DNA of 64,000 bases from Clostridium_AD sp050717635 (GTDB taxonomy: Bacteria > Bacillota > Clostridia > Clostridiales > Clostridiaceae), in NCBI RefSeq assembly GCF_050717635.1, contig NZ_JBOITO010000013.1, positions 558,001 through 622,000 on the forward strand, read 5' to 3'. Made by a program: the position numbers and the translations under genes. The notes under the pieces were generated by a model. It did not search any database. It was not told the DNA's origin and worked only from the letters and a program-made list of their open reading frames with translations. Shown here piece by piece: positions 42,178 to 51,914 of the stretch; position 1 is the stretch's first letter; each line of letters starts with the position of its first letter.

Positions 42178-42864
42178 ATGGATATGACTAATAAAATTAT
42201 GGATTTACCTCAAAATGAAAGACCCAGGGAGAAGTTATTAAGGTACGGTGCTGAAACGCTATCAAACAATGAACTATTAGCTATAATACTTAGAACAGGA
42301 TCTAAAGATGAAAATATTTTAAACCTTTGTGGTAGATTAATATCTGAGTGTGGTGGACTAAATGGACTTTTAAGCTCAAGTGCAGAAGAATTTATGAGCT
42401 TAAAGGGTATTGGAGAAGCTAAAGCAACGCAACTTTTAGCGCTTACTGAAATTTCAAAAAGATTTAAAAGTTTTAAATCTGGAGAAGAGTATAAAATCAC
42501 TTCACCAAAAGATATTGCACAGTATCTTATGGAGGAAATGAGATACTTAAAAAAAGAATATCTTAAATTAATTATGCTAAACACAAAGAATATTATTATA
42601 AGTATAAAAGATATTTCAATTGGTAATCTAAACACTTCTATAGTTCATCCAAGAGAAGTGTTTTATGAGGCTATCAAAAAGTGTAGTGCCTCTGTGGTGA
42701 TTTGCCACAATCATCCTTCAGGAGATCCAACGCCGAGTAAGGAAGATATAAGCATTACTACAAGACTTAAAGAATGTGGAAAGCTACTAGGCATAGAAGT
42801 GCTTGATCATATAATTATTGGAAATGGAACATATATTAGTTTAAAAGAAAAAGGATTGCTTTAG
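42178..42864 (+). CDS. radC: RadC family JAMM/MPN protein
   Basis: This 228-residue protein has an N-terminal helix-hairpin-helix-like part (ELLAIILRTGSKDENIL, LKGIGEAKATQLLAL) and a C-terminal JAMM domain with CHNHPSGDPTPSKEDISIT, the metal-binding motif. Despite the name, a role in repair is not established. AAGGAGTTG precedes the start. Confidence 0.95.
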   Translation: MDMTNKIMDLPQNERPREKLLRYGAETLSNNELLAIILRTGSKDENILNLCGRLISECGGLNGLLSSSAEEFMSLKGIGEAKATQLLALTEISKRFKSFKSGEEYKITSPKDIAQYLMEEMRYLKKEYLKLIMLNTKNIIISIKDISIGNLNTSIVHPREVFYEAIKKCSASVVICHNHPSGDPTPSKEDISITTRLKECGKLLGIEVLDHIIIGNGTYISLKEKGLL

Positions 42865-42884
42865 ATACGAAAGGAGAAATTTTA

Positions 42885-43892
42885 ATGGGAATGTTCGGAA
42901 CGTCTCGTGATATGGGAATAGATTTAGGAACAGCAAATACGTTGGTTTATCTTAAGGGAAAAGGAATTGTATTAAGAGAACCTTCTGTTGTAGCTATAAA
43001 TAAAGATACTAATAAGATTTTAGCAGTTGGTGAAGAAGCTAAACAGATGATAGGTAGAACGCCAGGCAACATTGTTGCCATTAGACCTATGAGAGATGGA
43101 GTAATTGCGGATTTTAATGTTACTGAAAAAATGCTTAGGCACTTTATTAGTAAAGTTACATCAAAAGGTTTTACAAGCCCAAGAGTCGTAGTTGGGTTCC
43201 CGTCTGGCGTAACAGAAGTTGAAAAAAGAGCAATAGAGGAAGCAACTAAAAGAGCAGGAGCGAGAGAGGCATATTTAATGGAAGAGCCAATGGCAGCGGC
43301 TATTGGGGCTGGACTTCCTGTAAATGAACCCACTGGAAGTATGATAGTGGATATTGGAGGCGGAACTACTGAGGTTGCAATAATTTCACTAGGTGGGATT
43401 GTAACAAGTAAGTCTTTAAGAATTGCTGGGGATGAACTTGATCAAGCAATAATAGCCTTTATTAAGAAACAATATAATCTTATGATAGGAGAGAGAACTG
43501 CAGAGAACATTAAAATGGAGCTTGGATCAGTATTTGCATCAGAAGATGATGCAATGAGCATGGGAATAACAGGTAGAGATTTAATATCAGGACTTCCAAA
43601 ACTTATACAGATAACCCAAAAAGAAATAAGAGAAGCTCTTAGTGAGCCAGTTCAAGCAATTATTGAGGCTATAATTACAACCCTAGAAAAAACCCCACCA
43701 GAACTTGCATCGGATATAATGGATAAAGGAATTATGTTGACTGGCGGTGGTGCACTTCTAAAAGGAATAGATGCACTTATAAACCGTGAAACACATATGC
43801 CTGTACATATAGCCGAGAATCCATTGGATTGTGTTGCTATAGGAGCAGGTAAGGCTCTCGATAATATAGACGTTATGAGTAAAAGAAGATAA
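42885..43892 (+). CDS. mreB: Rod-shape actin homologue MreB
   Basis: The 335-residue protein forms membrane-bound filaments that guide cell-wall synthesis. It shows the actin-fold ATP motifs MGIDLGTANTLVY (phosphate 1), IVDIGGGTTEVAIISLGG (phosphate 2) and GIMLTGGGALLKGID (adenosine). The start follows AAAGGAGAAATTTTA. It is the first of mreBCD. Confidence 0.97.
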   Translation: MGMFGTSRDMGIDLGTANTLVYLKGKGIVLREPSVVAINKDTNKILAVGEEAKQMIGRTPGNIVAIRPMRDGVIADFNVTEKMLRHFISKVTSKGFTSPRVVVGFPSGVTEVEKRAIEEATKRAGAREAYLMEEPMAAAIGAGLPVNEPTGSMIVDIGGGTTEVAIISLGGIVTSKSLRIAGDELDQAIIAFIKKQYNLMIGERTAENIKMELGSVFASEDDAMSMGITGRDLISGLPKLIQITQKEIREALSEPVQAIIEAIITTLEKTPPELASDIMDKGIMLTGGGALLKGIDALINRETHMPVHIAENPLDCVAIGAGKALDNIDVMSKRR

Positions 43893-43894
43893 AT

Positions 43895-44743
43895 ATGGGA
43901 TTTATGAAGAATAAACTGGCAGTAGTTATTATAATACTGTCAGTTACATTTTTATTTTTAATAGGATATAGTTATAATCGAGAAAAAATGTCCATGGTCG
44001 AGAATGGGTTAGGGGTAACTATAAATTCAGTTCAAGGTGTATTCAATGATGGGTTTTATAAAGTAAAAGATACTTTTAAATTTATAACAAACTTCTCAGA
44101 TGTTAAGAAGGAGAATGAAGAACTTAGAAAAACAAATGCTGAGCTACAAACCAAAGCCTTAGAATATGATACTGCGTTAAAAGAAAATAAAACATTAAGA
44201 ACCATGTATAAGTTTTCAGAGCCAAGAGATCAATACGATTATATAGGTGCTGACATAAAAGGATTAAGTTCAAATACTTTTTCGGATGGGTTCATTATAA
44301 ATAAGGGTACAAATAAAGGTATAAAAAAAGGAATGGTAGCTATGACTGGAGAGGGCCTAATAGGTCAGGTTACATCTGTAGCTAGTAATTGGGCAGTAGT
44401 TCAATCCTTATCTAATGAAAACATAGGTGTGGCAGCTCTTGTTCATGGACCAGGAGATAATAATGGTATGGTTAGAGGTTATATAGATGATAATGGTAAA
44501 TCACTTGCAGAAATACAGCGTATTTCTCTAGATTCGGATATAAAAAAAGGTGATATAATAGTGACATCAGGTCTTGGTAAATTTTATCCAGCTGGAATTA
44601 GAATAGGAAATGTTCTAAGTGTTCATGAAGATAAAGGTGAAGTAATGAAAACGGCTATAATACAGCCATATGTGGACTTTTCAAAAATTCAAGAGGTTTT
44701 TATTGTGGTACCCAAAGACAGTACAGGAGAAATAAAATATTAG
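43895..44743 (+). CDS. mreC: Rod-shape protein MreC
   Basis: This 282-residue bitopic protein has one N-terminal membrane helix (LAVVIIILSVTFLFLIGYSY), a coiled-coil (NEELRKTNAELQTKALEYDTALKENKTLR) and a periplasm-type beta domain (GTNKGIKKGMVAMTGEGLIGQV to DIIVTSGLGKFYPAGI). It links MreB to PBP2/RodA. It follows mreB by two bases. Confidence 0.95.
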   Translation: MGFMKNKLAVVIIILSVTFLFLIGYSYNREKMSMVENGLGVTINSVQGVFNDGFYKVKDTFKFITNFSDVKKENEELRKTNAELQTKALEYDTALKENKTLRTMYKFSEPRDQYDYIGADIKGLSSNTFSDGFIINKGTNKGIKKGMVAMTGEGLIGQVTSVASNWAVVQSLSNENIGVAALVHGPGDNNGMVRGYIDDNGKSLAEIQRISLDSDIKKGDIIVTSGLGKFYPAGIRIGNVLSVHEDKGEVMKTAIIQPYVDFSKIQEVFIVVPKDSTGEIKY

Positions 44744-44753
44744 GAGTTGAATT

Positions 44754-45245
44754 ATGAAGAGAATATTAACATTAGTATTTTTATGTATTCTATTCCTAAT
44801 ATTAGATAATACTTTGATGCCTTTACTTGTGATACACGGTGCGTTTGCTAGTTTATTATTTACTTTTGCACTGTGTTATTCTATTGTTAGTTCTCCAAAA
44901 GACGCAGTGATAATTGGAGTTTTTACTGGCGCACTGCAGGATCTGTATTTTTTTAATGGGTTTGGAATTAATATGCTCTGCAATATGCTTATGTGTGTTG
45001 TAGCTGCAAACATAGGTAAAAATATATTTATTGAAAAATCATTTCTTCCAATAGTATCATCTTTTGTATTAAGTTTAGTTAAAGGTTTAATAGTATTTTC
45101 TCTGTTATTCGCAATAAAACAATATACAAATATAGAGATAATATTATATCAGGCTTTATGCAATTTAATAGCTTGTATTTTTATGTATAAATTTACATAT
45201 AAACTTTCTCGAAAAGACCATATGGAGAAAGAGTGGAGATTTTGA
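44754..45245 (+). CDS. mreD: Rod-shape protein MreD
   Basis: This 163-residue protein is made of about five membrane helices, starting MKRILTLVFLCILFLILDNTL. The GVFTGALQDLYFFNGFGINML segment is typical of MreD. It completes mreBCD and lies 10 bases after mreC behind TAGGAGTTG. Confidence 0.9.
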   Translation: MKRILTLVFLCILFLILDNTLMPLLVIHGAFASLLFTFALCYSIVSSPKDAVIIGVFTGALQDLYFFNGFGINMLCNMLMCVVAANIGKNIFIEKSFLPIVSSFVLSLVKGLIVFSLLFAIKQYTNIEIILYQALCNLIACIFMYKFTYKLSRKDHMEKEWRF

Positions 45246-45273
45246 TATATTTCATGTAAAGGTTGGTGAAATA

Positions 45274-48168
45274 GTGAGTGAGAGAAAGAAAGAGAAAAAT
45301 CAATTTTCTAGATTGAATGCAATGGTAATAATTATGTTTATTATTTTCACAGCTATTATAACAAGGTTAGTGAATATACAGGTGGTTAAGGGTGAGGGAT
45401 ATAGAGAAACTGCAAATAAAAAGGGTAACAAGATAATATCAACACCGGCTCCCAGAGGAGAAATAGTTGATAGAAAAGGTACTATACTTGCTACAAGTGA
45501 GTCAAGTTATATATTAACTTTTACAAATACAGAGGAGAGTGACAAAAGTTTCTTTTCCACTATGGACAAGGTTTTTAAAATTCTTGATAAAAACAAGGAA
45601 ACTCAAGTAGATGAGTTTTTACTTAAAGTAAATACCGGTGATGATAAAAAATCTATGGAGTACAGCTTTGATTTTAAGACTCAAGACAAATCATCACAAG
45701 ATTGGATAGAACTTAGATTTAAAAAAGATAGAGGCTTTGATACTGACGTTATTACAGAGTTATACGGTGACAAAAGGAAAGGTGACTTAAACGATGCGGA
45801 AAAGAAAAAAGTTGATGCAAAGCTTTTAGAAATTACTCCTGAAGAAGTCTTTAACCAGTTAATAGTGCAGTATAAGATAGATGAAATCGAAAATTTTAAA
45901 AGTAAAAGTATAGAAGAACTTCGTAGGTATATGTTAGTTAAGGATACATCTTTTATGCAGAGTTTTTCTGGATATAAGCCTGTAACTATTACTAGTAATT
46001 TAAAGAAAAACACTGCCTTTATTTTTGAACAAATGCAACCTGAAATTCCTGGCATCAGTGTTTTAACTCAACCAATTAGAGTTTATCCTAATAAGGACCT
46101 AGGTTCTGCTTTTTTAGGTTATATTTCAAAAATAAATCCTTGGGATAAAGATAAATATGAGGAAAAGGGTTATGATATAAGTACAGATTATATAGGCGCG
46201 GCAGGTATTGAAGCGAGTTTTGAAGATGTTTTGAGAGGCAATAAAGGCCAAGAAAGTATTACAGTTAATAAACAAGGGCGTAAAGTTAAGTCTTTAGGTG
46301 AAATTGAAACTTATCCTGGTCAAACAATACAGCTTAATATAGATGCAGATATGCAATATGCTGCAGAGAAGTCTTTAGATGCTGTAATGATAGATCTACA
46401 AAAGGCAGGAAATAACAAATCACAACAGGTAAATACAACAAATGCAAACAGAGGTGCGGTGGTGGTTCTGGATGTTAACACTGGTAAGGTATTAGCTTTA
46501 GCAAGTAGACCTGGGTATGATCCTAATATGTTTGCAGTGCCGGGAAGGTTAACTACTAAGTTATATAATTCGTATCTAAACCCAGATATAGAGAAAAAGG
46601 GATTAGAATATATCCGAAAACGAGGGTTAACAAAATTTGAAGGTGTTTTAACTTATAAAGACATAGCTGAAAAATCAGAAAGTGAAAAAGAGCAAATAAT
46701 ACTTGATTATATGTTTCCAGTAGATAAAAGTATACAAGGTAATACTAAAATTCGAAGAGATAACAACGATATTTTTCCAAAACCAACTTATAATAATGCA
46801 ACTAAATCTCTAATACCTCCTGGTTCCATTTTTAAGCCGCTAACAGCTATTGCAGGACTTGAAGAAGGCGTTATAGACGAGAATACTAAAATACTAGATG
46901 GTGGTGGTAACCCACATGGCTACTTCACTGAACGTTATGATACTGTTACTTCAGCTTGTTGGAGATTTAATGAGCATGGTTATGGGCATGGACTTGTAGA
47001 TGTTAAGGAGGCGCTAAAAGTATCTTGTAATTACTTTTTTTATAAGGTGGCAGATTTACTTTTTGCGAAGGGTGGAGAGAGTAAAAAGGGTTTAAACATA
47101 ATAGCAAAATATGCATGGAAATTTGGTCTTGGTGTAGATTCTAGCAGTGATAATAAACCTACTACAGGTATAGAGATACCGGAAAACTTTGGTCAGGTAT
47201 ACAATTATGAATCTAGTAAAGAAATATTTTCTAATCTCTATATAAGTAATATGATAAATTATTTACAACAGGGCAGATATGGTATGAATGATAAACATAA
47301 ACAATTTGACATAATGTCACAAAAAGAAAGTGGTACTAAAAAAGAAATAGAGGAAATTATAAAATCAAACAAACAAAAGACTGATTTTCTTGCTACTGTT
47401 AAGGCAGAGATCAAAAAAGATGAAAAAAATACTTTTAAAACTATTATTATTCCCAAAGAACTCATTCAAAGTGAAAGTATATTAAAAAATATTAACTACA
47501 CGGGTGATGATATCAAACTTATAAATAAAACTATAGAATTGGTAATAGGGGATGCTAGGAGTGAAATTAGGTCTGCTGCTAATGCATATAATGCATCTAT
47601 AGGCCAAGGGTTTGACGTTTTTACACCTCTACAGTTAGCCAATTATGTGGCAACTATGGTGAATGGCGGAAATAGATATGAAACGCATTTGGTTGATAAA
47701 TTTTTAGATCCAGATGGAAACGTAATAAAAGAAGTAAAGCCTGTAGTTTTAGAGAAAACTGGAGTAAGTGCTAAAACTATTCAACTAATTAAAGAAGGTA
47801 TGCTAGAAGTTACTAGTGATAAGCAAGGTACAGCATATAGTGTTTTTGGAGATTTCCCTATACCTAATGGAGGGAAAACAGGATCAGCTACTTTTAATGA
47901 TACAATACAATCAGCTCTCGGAAGGACATCCTACGGGTATTATATAGGCTTTGCGCCTTATGATAAACCTGAAATAGCTGTCTGCGCAGTGGTTTTCGAT
48001 GGGGGTCATGGTGCATATGTGGCACCAGTGGCAAAAGCAGTTTATGAACAATATTTTAAAGAAGAAATACTAAAAAAAGATCCTAAATATGATTTCCAAG
48101 TTGATCCAAAGAAGAAAACTGCTGATATAGAACTTCATAAGGGTTCAGTTGGAAGTTCTCCTGATTAG
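45274..48168 (+). CDS. mrdA: Penicillin-binding protein 2 (elongation transpeptidase)
   Basis: GTG 45274 opens a 964-residue class B PBP. It has an N-terminal membrane helix (LNAMVIIMFIIFTAIITRL), a PBP dimerisation domain (TPAPRGEIVDRKGTILATSE) and a transpeptidase domain with PPGSIFKPLTA (SxxK, about 515), VSCNYFFYK (SxN, about 583) and GGKTGSATFND (KTG, about 867). It is far longer than E. coli PBP2. Extra charged segments at about 90-240 and 640-760 account for this. It is cotranscribed with mreBCD. Confidence 0.94.
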   Translation: MSERKKEKNQFSRLNAMVIIMFIIFTAIITRLVNIQVVKGEGYRETANKKGNKIISTPAPRGEIVDRKGTILATSESSYILTFTNTEESDKSFFSTMDKVFKILDKNKETQVDEFLLKVNTGDDKKSMEYSFDFKTQDKSSQDWIELRFKKDRGFDTDVITELYGDKRKGDLNDAEKKKVDAKLLEITPEEVFNQLIVQYKIDEIENFKSKSIEELRRYMLVKDTSFMQSFSGYKPVTITSNLKKNTAFIFEQMQPEIPGISVLTQPIRVYPNKDLGSAFLGYISKINPWDKDKYEEKGYDISTDYIGAAGIEASFEDVLRGNKGQESITVNKQGRKVKSLGEIETYPGQTIQLNIDADMQYAAEKSLDAVMIDLQKAGNNKSQQVNTTNANRGAVVVLDVNTGKVLALASRPGYDPNMFAVPGRLTTKLYNSYLNPDIEKKGLEYIRKRGLTKFEGVLTYKDIAEKSESEKEQIILDYMFPVDKSIQGNTKIRRDNNDIFPKPTYNNATKSLIPPGSIFKPLTAIAGLEEGVIDENTKILDGGGNPHGYFTERYDTVTSACWRFNEHGYGHGLVDVKEALKVSCNYFFYKVADLLFAKGGESKKGLNIIAKYAWKFGLGVDSSSDNKPTTGIEIPENFGQVYNYESSKEIFSNLYISNMINYLQQGRYGMNDKHKQFDIMSQKESGTKKEIEEIIKSNKQKTDFLATVKAEIKKDEKNTFKTIIIPKELIQSESILKNINYTGDDIKLINKTIELVIGDARSEIRSAANAYNASIGQGFDVFTPLQLANYVATMVNGGNRYETHLVDKFLDPDGNVIKEVKPVVLEKTGVSAKTIQLIKEGMLEVTSDKQGTAYSVFGDFPIPNGGKTGSATFNDTIQSALGRTSYGYYIGFAPYDKPEIAVCAVVFDGGHGAYVAPVAKAVYEQYFKEEILKKDPKYDFQVDPKKKTADIELHKGSVGSSPD

Positions 48169-48214
48169 TAGAAAATATTTACGACTTATTAAATTATAAT
48201 AGAATAATAATTTC

Positions 48215-48252
48215 AAATAAACTCTGACAAAATTTTTGGTCGGAGTTTATTT
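48215..48252 (+). terminator. Terminator after PBP2
   Basis: AAATAAACTCTGAC pairs with GTCGGAGTTTATTT around a 10-base loop, with one G-T pair. No long T-run follows, so the signal is moderate. The remaining gap to 48449 has no gene. Confidence 0.7.
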
Positions 48253-48449
48253 AGTTATTAATCATAAAAAACCGAAGGAATTATCCCATAATTATTAAAA
48301 TTAATAGCAAAAAATAAAAAAAATATATTTATATTGAAATTAAGAAGGAATTTAATGATATTATGTTGAAATAGTAGTTTAAGTTGAATTATGCCAATTA
48401 TACAATAAAACAATTGTGTGCTACATAGGAGAGCTAGGAGGTAGAAATT

Positions 48450-49082
48450 ATGGTTACAGATAAAATAATAATTAAGGGTAATAAAGAAGGATTAAATGTA
48501 GTTATAAATATGAATCATTTCAGTGATTTTGATGATATGTTAGAGTCTTTGATTGATAAGCTTTCAAAAGGTAAAAAATTTTATAAAGGTAGCACTATAA
48601 AAATTACAACTGAACTTAAATACATAAATGAAAGAGAGTGTAGAAAATTAAAGGAAATATTATTCGATGAGTTTTTAATTAGTGATTGCATTTTTCAAGA
48701 CCAAGAGGACTCTACTCCTAAAGTTTTTAATGGTATATATGAAGGGAAAACTAAGTTTCTTAGAAAAACAATAAGAAGTGGGCAAAGTATAAATTACCCA
48801 GGTAATATAGTTATAGTTGGGGATGTAAATCCAGGAGCTGAAATATATGCAGCTGGAAATATAATTGTCATTGGCAATTTAAGAGGAGTTGTACATGCAG
48901 GTACTAATGGTAATGAAAAAGCTATAATTGCAGCATTTAAGTTGGAACCTCAAATACTCCGGATTGGAAACATTGTCACAAGGGCCCCCGAAGATGCTGT
49001 AAAACCTGAATATCCTGAGGTTGCAAAAATTAAAAATGGTAGCATTATTGTAGAACCATATTTAGAGAACAAATATATTTAA
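48450..49082 (+). CDS. minC: Septum-site inhibitor MinC
   Basis: This 210-residue protein blocks FtsZ assembly away from midcell. The N-terminal domain is followed by the C-terminal beta-helix domain (RSGQSINYPGNIVIVGDVNPGAEIYAAGNIIVIGNLRGVVHAG), which binds MinD. GGAGGTAGAAATT precedes ATG. The minD gene follows after 14 bases. Confidence 0.95.
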   Translation: MVTDKIIIKGNKEGLNVVINMNHFSDFDDMLESLIDKLSKGKKFYKGSTIKITTELKYINERECRKLKEILFDEFLISDCIFQDQEDSTPKVFNGIYEGKTKFLRKTIRSGQSINYPGNIVIVGDVNPGAEIYAAGNIIVIGNLRGVVHAGTNGNEKAIIAAFKLEPQILRIGNIVTRAPEDAVKPEYPEVAKIKNGSIIVEPYLENKYI

Positions 49083-49096
49083 TGGAGGGAATTAAC

Positions 49097-49903
49097 ATGG
49101 GAGAAGCTATAGTTATAACATCAGGCAAGGGTGGCGTTGGTAAAACAACTACCACAGCAAATATTGGGACGGCTCTTGCATCTATGAATAAAAAGGTAGT
49201 AGTTATTGATGGAGATACAGGCCTTAGGAACCTTGATGTGTTAATGGGACTTGAGAATAGAGTAGTATTTACATTAGTAGATGTTATCGAAAAAAGATGT
49301 AGGTTAAAGCAAGCACTAATAAAAGATAAAAGGTTTAGCAATTTATATTTAATGCCAACGGCTCAAACAAGAGACAAAAATGATGTTAATATAAAAGATA
49401 TGCTACTTGTAGTAAATGAGCTGAAAGAAGAATTTGATTACGTTATTATAGATTGTCCTGCTGGAATAGAACAAGGTTTTGAAAACGCCATAGTAGGTGC
49501 TGATAGAGCTATTATTGTTGTCAATCCAGAATTAACTTCAGTTAGAGATGCAGATAGAGTAATTGGAAAGTTGGATTCTAAAGGGTTAGATAGACATGAG
49601 GTTATAATAAATAGAATAAACTATGAACTTACAAGAAGTGGAGATATGTTATCTGTGGACGATATTATAGAGTGCCTAGCAATTAAATTAATAGGAATTG
49701 TTCCAGATGATAGGAAGGTTACAGTTTCAACCAATAGAGGTGAGCCTATAGTATTAGATGAAAAGTCTTTAGCGGGACTTGCTTTTAAAAATATTGCTAG
49801 AAGAATAACGGGAGAGGAAGTATCCTATGCTACTTTAGATGGCTCATCACGTAGTGACACAGGATTCTTTGCTTCACTAAAAAAAATGTTTAGAACAGTA
49901 TAA
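49097..49903 (+). CDS. minD: Septum-site ATPase MinD
   Basis: ATG 49097 is chosen because GGAGGG lies just before it; ATG 49082 in the same frame would include that site. The 268-residue protein has the deviant Walker A TSGKGGVGKTTTTANIG, the DGDTGLRNLDVLMGLE motif and DYVIIDCPAGIEQG. The amphipathic membrane-binding tail (FFASLKKMFRTV) ends it. It recruits MinC to the membrane. Confidence 0.97.
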   Translation: MGEAIVITSGKGGVGKTTTTANIGTALASMNKKVVVIDGDTGLRNLDVLMGLENRVVFTLVDVIEKRCRLKQALIKDKRFSNLYLMPTAQTRDKNDVNIKDMLLVVNELKEEFDYVIIDCPAGIEQGFENAIVGADRAIIVVNPELTSVRDADRVIGKLDSKGLDRHEVIINRINYELTRSGDMLSVDDIIECLAIKLIGIVPDDRKVTVSTNRGEPIVLDEKSLAGLAFKNIARRITGEEVSYATLDGSSRSDTGFFASLKKMFRTV

Positions 49904-49917
49904 GGGAGGGGACATTA

Positions 49918-50181
49918 ATGAATTTATTTAAGATTTTTTCTAATAAGATTTTTTCGAAAGATATTGCCAGTGATAGATTAAAGCTTATTTTAATACATGA
50001 TAGGGCAGACGTGTCACCTGATTTTTTAGAAATGATTAAAAGTGACATACTAAAGGTAATACAAAAATATGCTGAAATAGAAGCAGGAGAAATCGAGGTT
50101 AGATTAACAACAACAGAAGAATATGAAGGGAATTCACCAGCACTAATCGCTAGTATTCCTATTAGAAAAATCAAGAGATAA
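49918..50181 (+). CDS. minE: Topological regulator MinE
   Basis: The 87-residue protein has a short membrane-binding start, the anti-MinCD segment SDRLKLILIHDRADVSPDFLEMIKSDILKVIQKY, and a C-terminal dimerisation strand domain (IEVRLTTTE). It drives Min oscillation. The start follows AAGGGAGGGGAC. Confidence 0.96.
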   Translation: MNLFKIFSNKIFSKDIASDRLKLILIHDRADVSPDFLEMIKSDILKVIQKYAEIEAGEIEVRLTTTEEYEGNSPALIASIPIRKIKR

Positions 50182-50188
50182 CCTATCT

Positions 50189-50228
50189 AAGCTATGTATA
50201 ATTAACAACTTATGCATAGCTTTTTTTA
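50189..50228 (+). terminator. Terminator after minCDE
   Basis: AAGCTATGTATAA pairs with TTATGCATAGCTT, followed by a T-run. Confidence 0.92.
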
Positions 50229-50272
50229 AAAAATATGATATAATCATATTTGGAACGGAGGTAGGTTAAAAT

Positions 50273-51376
50273 ATGAGGATTTTAGAAAACCTAAAACTTA
50301 ATAAGAAACTTTTAAGAGAATTGAATTATAGCGTAATTATATTTGCAATTTGTATTGTTATTTTTGGGAGCATGAATATTTATAGTGCTATTGGAGCCCA
50401 TTACTTTAAATTGCAAATTGCGTTTATGATATTAGGTCTTATTACAGTTTATTTTCTTTTAGTATTTGATTATATGTTAATGAAAAATTATGCAGTTATA
50501 ATATATTGGGCAGGAATTTTATTGCTAATAATTGGTGATGTTTTTGGAAAGGTAACTAATGGTGCAAATTCTTGGATAAGATTTAAGGGTGTGGGCATAC
50601 AACCTTCAGAGTTTGCTAAAATTGGAATGATAATAATGCTGGCTAAAAAGTTAGATGAAATGGAAGGGAAAATTAATGAACCTAAAAATTTGTTCCTATT
50701 GATATTTTATGCCGCGGTGCCAATGTTCCTAATTATTATTCAGCCGGATATGGGAATGACTATGGTTAGTTTTTTTATCGTTCTAGGGATATTTTATTGT
50801 ATGGGTCTAAACCTCAAAGTGATAATTGGAGGAGCAACCTCACTTTTATTAGTAATTGTAGGTGTATGGAATTCGTCAATTATAAAACCTTATTGGAAAG
50901 GAAGGCTTACATCTTTCATAAATCCTGAACAAAATGAACTTACTTATGGGCTTCAACTTATTCAGTCAAAACTGTCTTTAGGATCAGGTGGGATATTTGG
51001 TAGAGGTTTTGGAAAAGGGATACAATTTAAGTTTGTTCCAGAAAATCATACGGATTTTATTTTTGCTGTTTTGGGGGAAGAATGGGGACTTATTGGTGCA
51101 TTATCTTTACTGTTTTTATATGGTATGTTAATATATCGATTAATAAGAATTGCCAAAAGTTCTAAAGATATTTTTGGGACTGTAATATGTGTAGGATTTA
51201 TTTCAAATTTATTGTTTTCAATAATGCAAAACATAGGCATGGCCATTGGACTTATGCCAATTACAGGGATAACCTTACCGTTTATGAGTTATGGTGGAAG
51301 TTCTCTTTTAACAAGTTTCATTGCACTAGGTCTTGTATTAAATGTAGGTATGAGAAGGAAGAAAATAAACTTTTAA
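50273..51376 (+). CDS. rodA: Rod-shape peptidoglycan glycosyltransferase RodA (SEDS)
   Basis: The 367-residue protein has about ten membrane helices and the SEDS signature GVGIQPSEFAKIGMIIMLAK, QPDMGMTMVSF, and the end motif ITGITLPFMSYGGSSLLTSFIALGLVLN. It polymerises lipid II for side-wall growth together with PBP2. It has its own ribosome site GGAGGTAGG and lies after a terminator, so it likely has its own promoter. Confidence 0.95.
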   Translation: MRILENLKLNKKLLRELNYSVIIFAICIVIFGSMNIYSAIGAHYFKLQIAFMILGLITVYFLLVFDYMLMKNYAVIIYWAGILLLIIGDVFGKVTNGANSWIRFKGVGIQPSEFAKIGMIIMLAKKLDEMEGKINEPKNLFLLIFYAAVPMFLIIIQPDMGMTMVSFFIVLGIFYCMGLNLKVIIGGATSLLLVIVGVWNSSIIKPYWKGRLTSFINPEQNELTYGLQLIQSKLSLGSGGIFGRGFGKGIQFKFVPENHTDFIFAVLGEEWGLIGALSLLFLYGMLIYRLIRIAKSSKDIFGTVICVGFISNLLFSIMQNIGMAIGLMPITGITLPFMSYGGSSLLTSFIALGLVLNVGMRRKKINF

Positions 51377-51399
51377 AGTAATTAGAAGGAGTGATATAT

Positions 51400-51771
51400 A
51401 TGAGAATAGCATTAATTGCACATGATAAGAAAAAGGATGATATAATTGATTTCGCAAGACGTTATAAGGATATCTTAAAGCAACATGAGTTATACGGAAC
51501 AGGAACAACAGGGAAATTAATAACTGAACAAGTGGGGCTTCAGGTTACTAGATTTTTGTCAGGTCCTCTAGGAGGGGATCAGCAGATTGGAGCAAAGCTT
51601 GCACAAGGGGAACTGGATATGATAATTTTTTTAAGAGATCCACTTACGGTGCAACCCCATGAACCAGACATCTCAGCGCTACTTAGATTATGTGATGTAC
51701 ATTGTGTTCCACTTGCTACAAATTTAGGAACAGCAGAAGTTTTAATGAGAAGTTTAAAAAATCGTGAATAA
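51400..51771 (+). CDS. mgsA: Methylglyoxal synthase
   Basis: The start ATG 51400 follows AGAAGGAGTGATAT. This 123-residue enzyme converts dihydroxyacetone phosphate to methylglyoxal and phosphate. It keeps LIAHDKKKDD, YGTGTTGK (phosphate binding), SGPLGGDQQIGA with the catalytic aspartate, and FLRDPLTVQPHEPDI. It follows rodA in the usual clostridial order. Confidence 0.97.
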   Translation: MRIALIAHDKKKDDIIDFARRYKDILKQHELYGTGTTGKLITEQVGLQVTRFLSGPLGGDQQIGAKLAQGELDMIIFLRDPLTVQPHEPDISALLRLCDVHCVPLATNLGTAEVLMRSLKNRE

Positions 51772-51786
51772 TAATAGGATTTATGG

Positions 51787-51816
51787 AGCACTACTTATTT
51801 AGTAGTGCTTTTTGTT
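51787..51816 (+). terminator. Terminator after mgsA
   Basis: AGCACTACT pairs with AGTAGTGCT around TATTT, followed by TTTTGTTTTT. Confidence 0.92.
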
Positions 51817-51914
51817 TTTAAAAAACATATCTCTACTTTTTTATTAAATAAGTAATATAAATGATAAAAAATAAATATATATAAATAGAGAAAACATTGC
51901 ATGAGGGGGAGGAA

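Noticed and set aside
42210..42635. Long minus-strand frame opposite radC
   Set aside because: It is a shadow of the radC codon pattern with no ribosome site or family features. The same applies to the antisense frames over mreB, PBP2, rng, minE and rplU.
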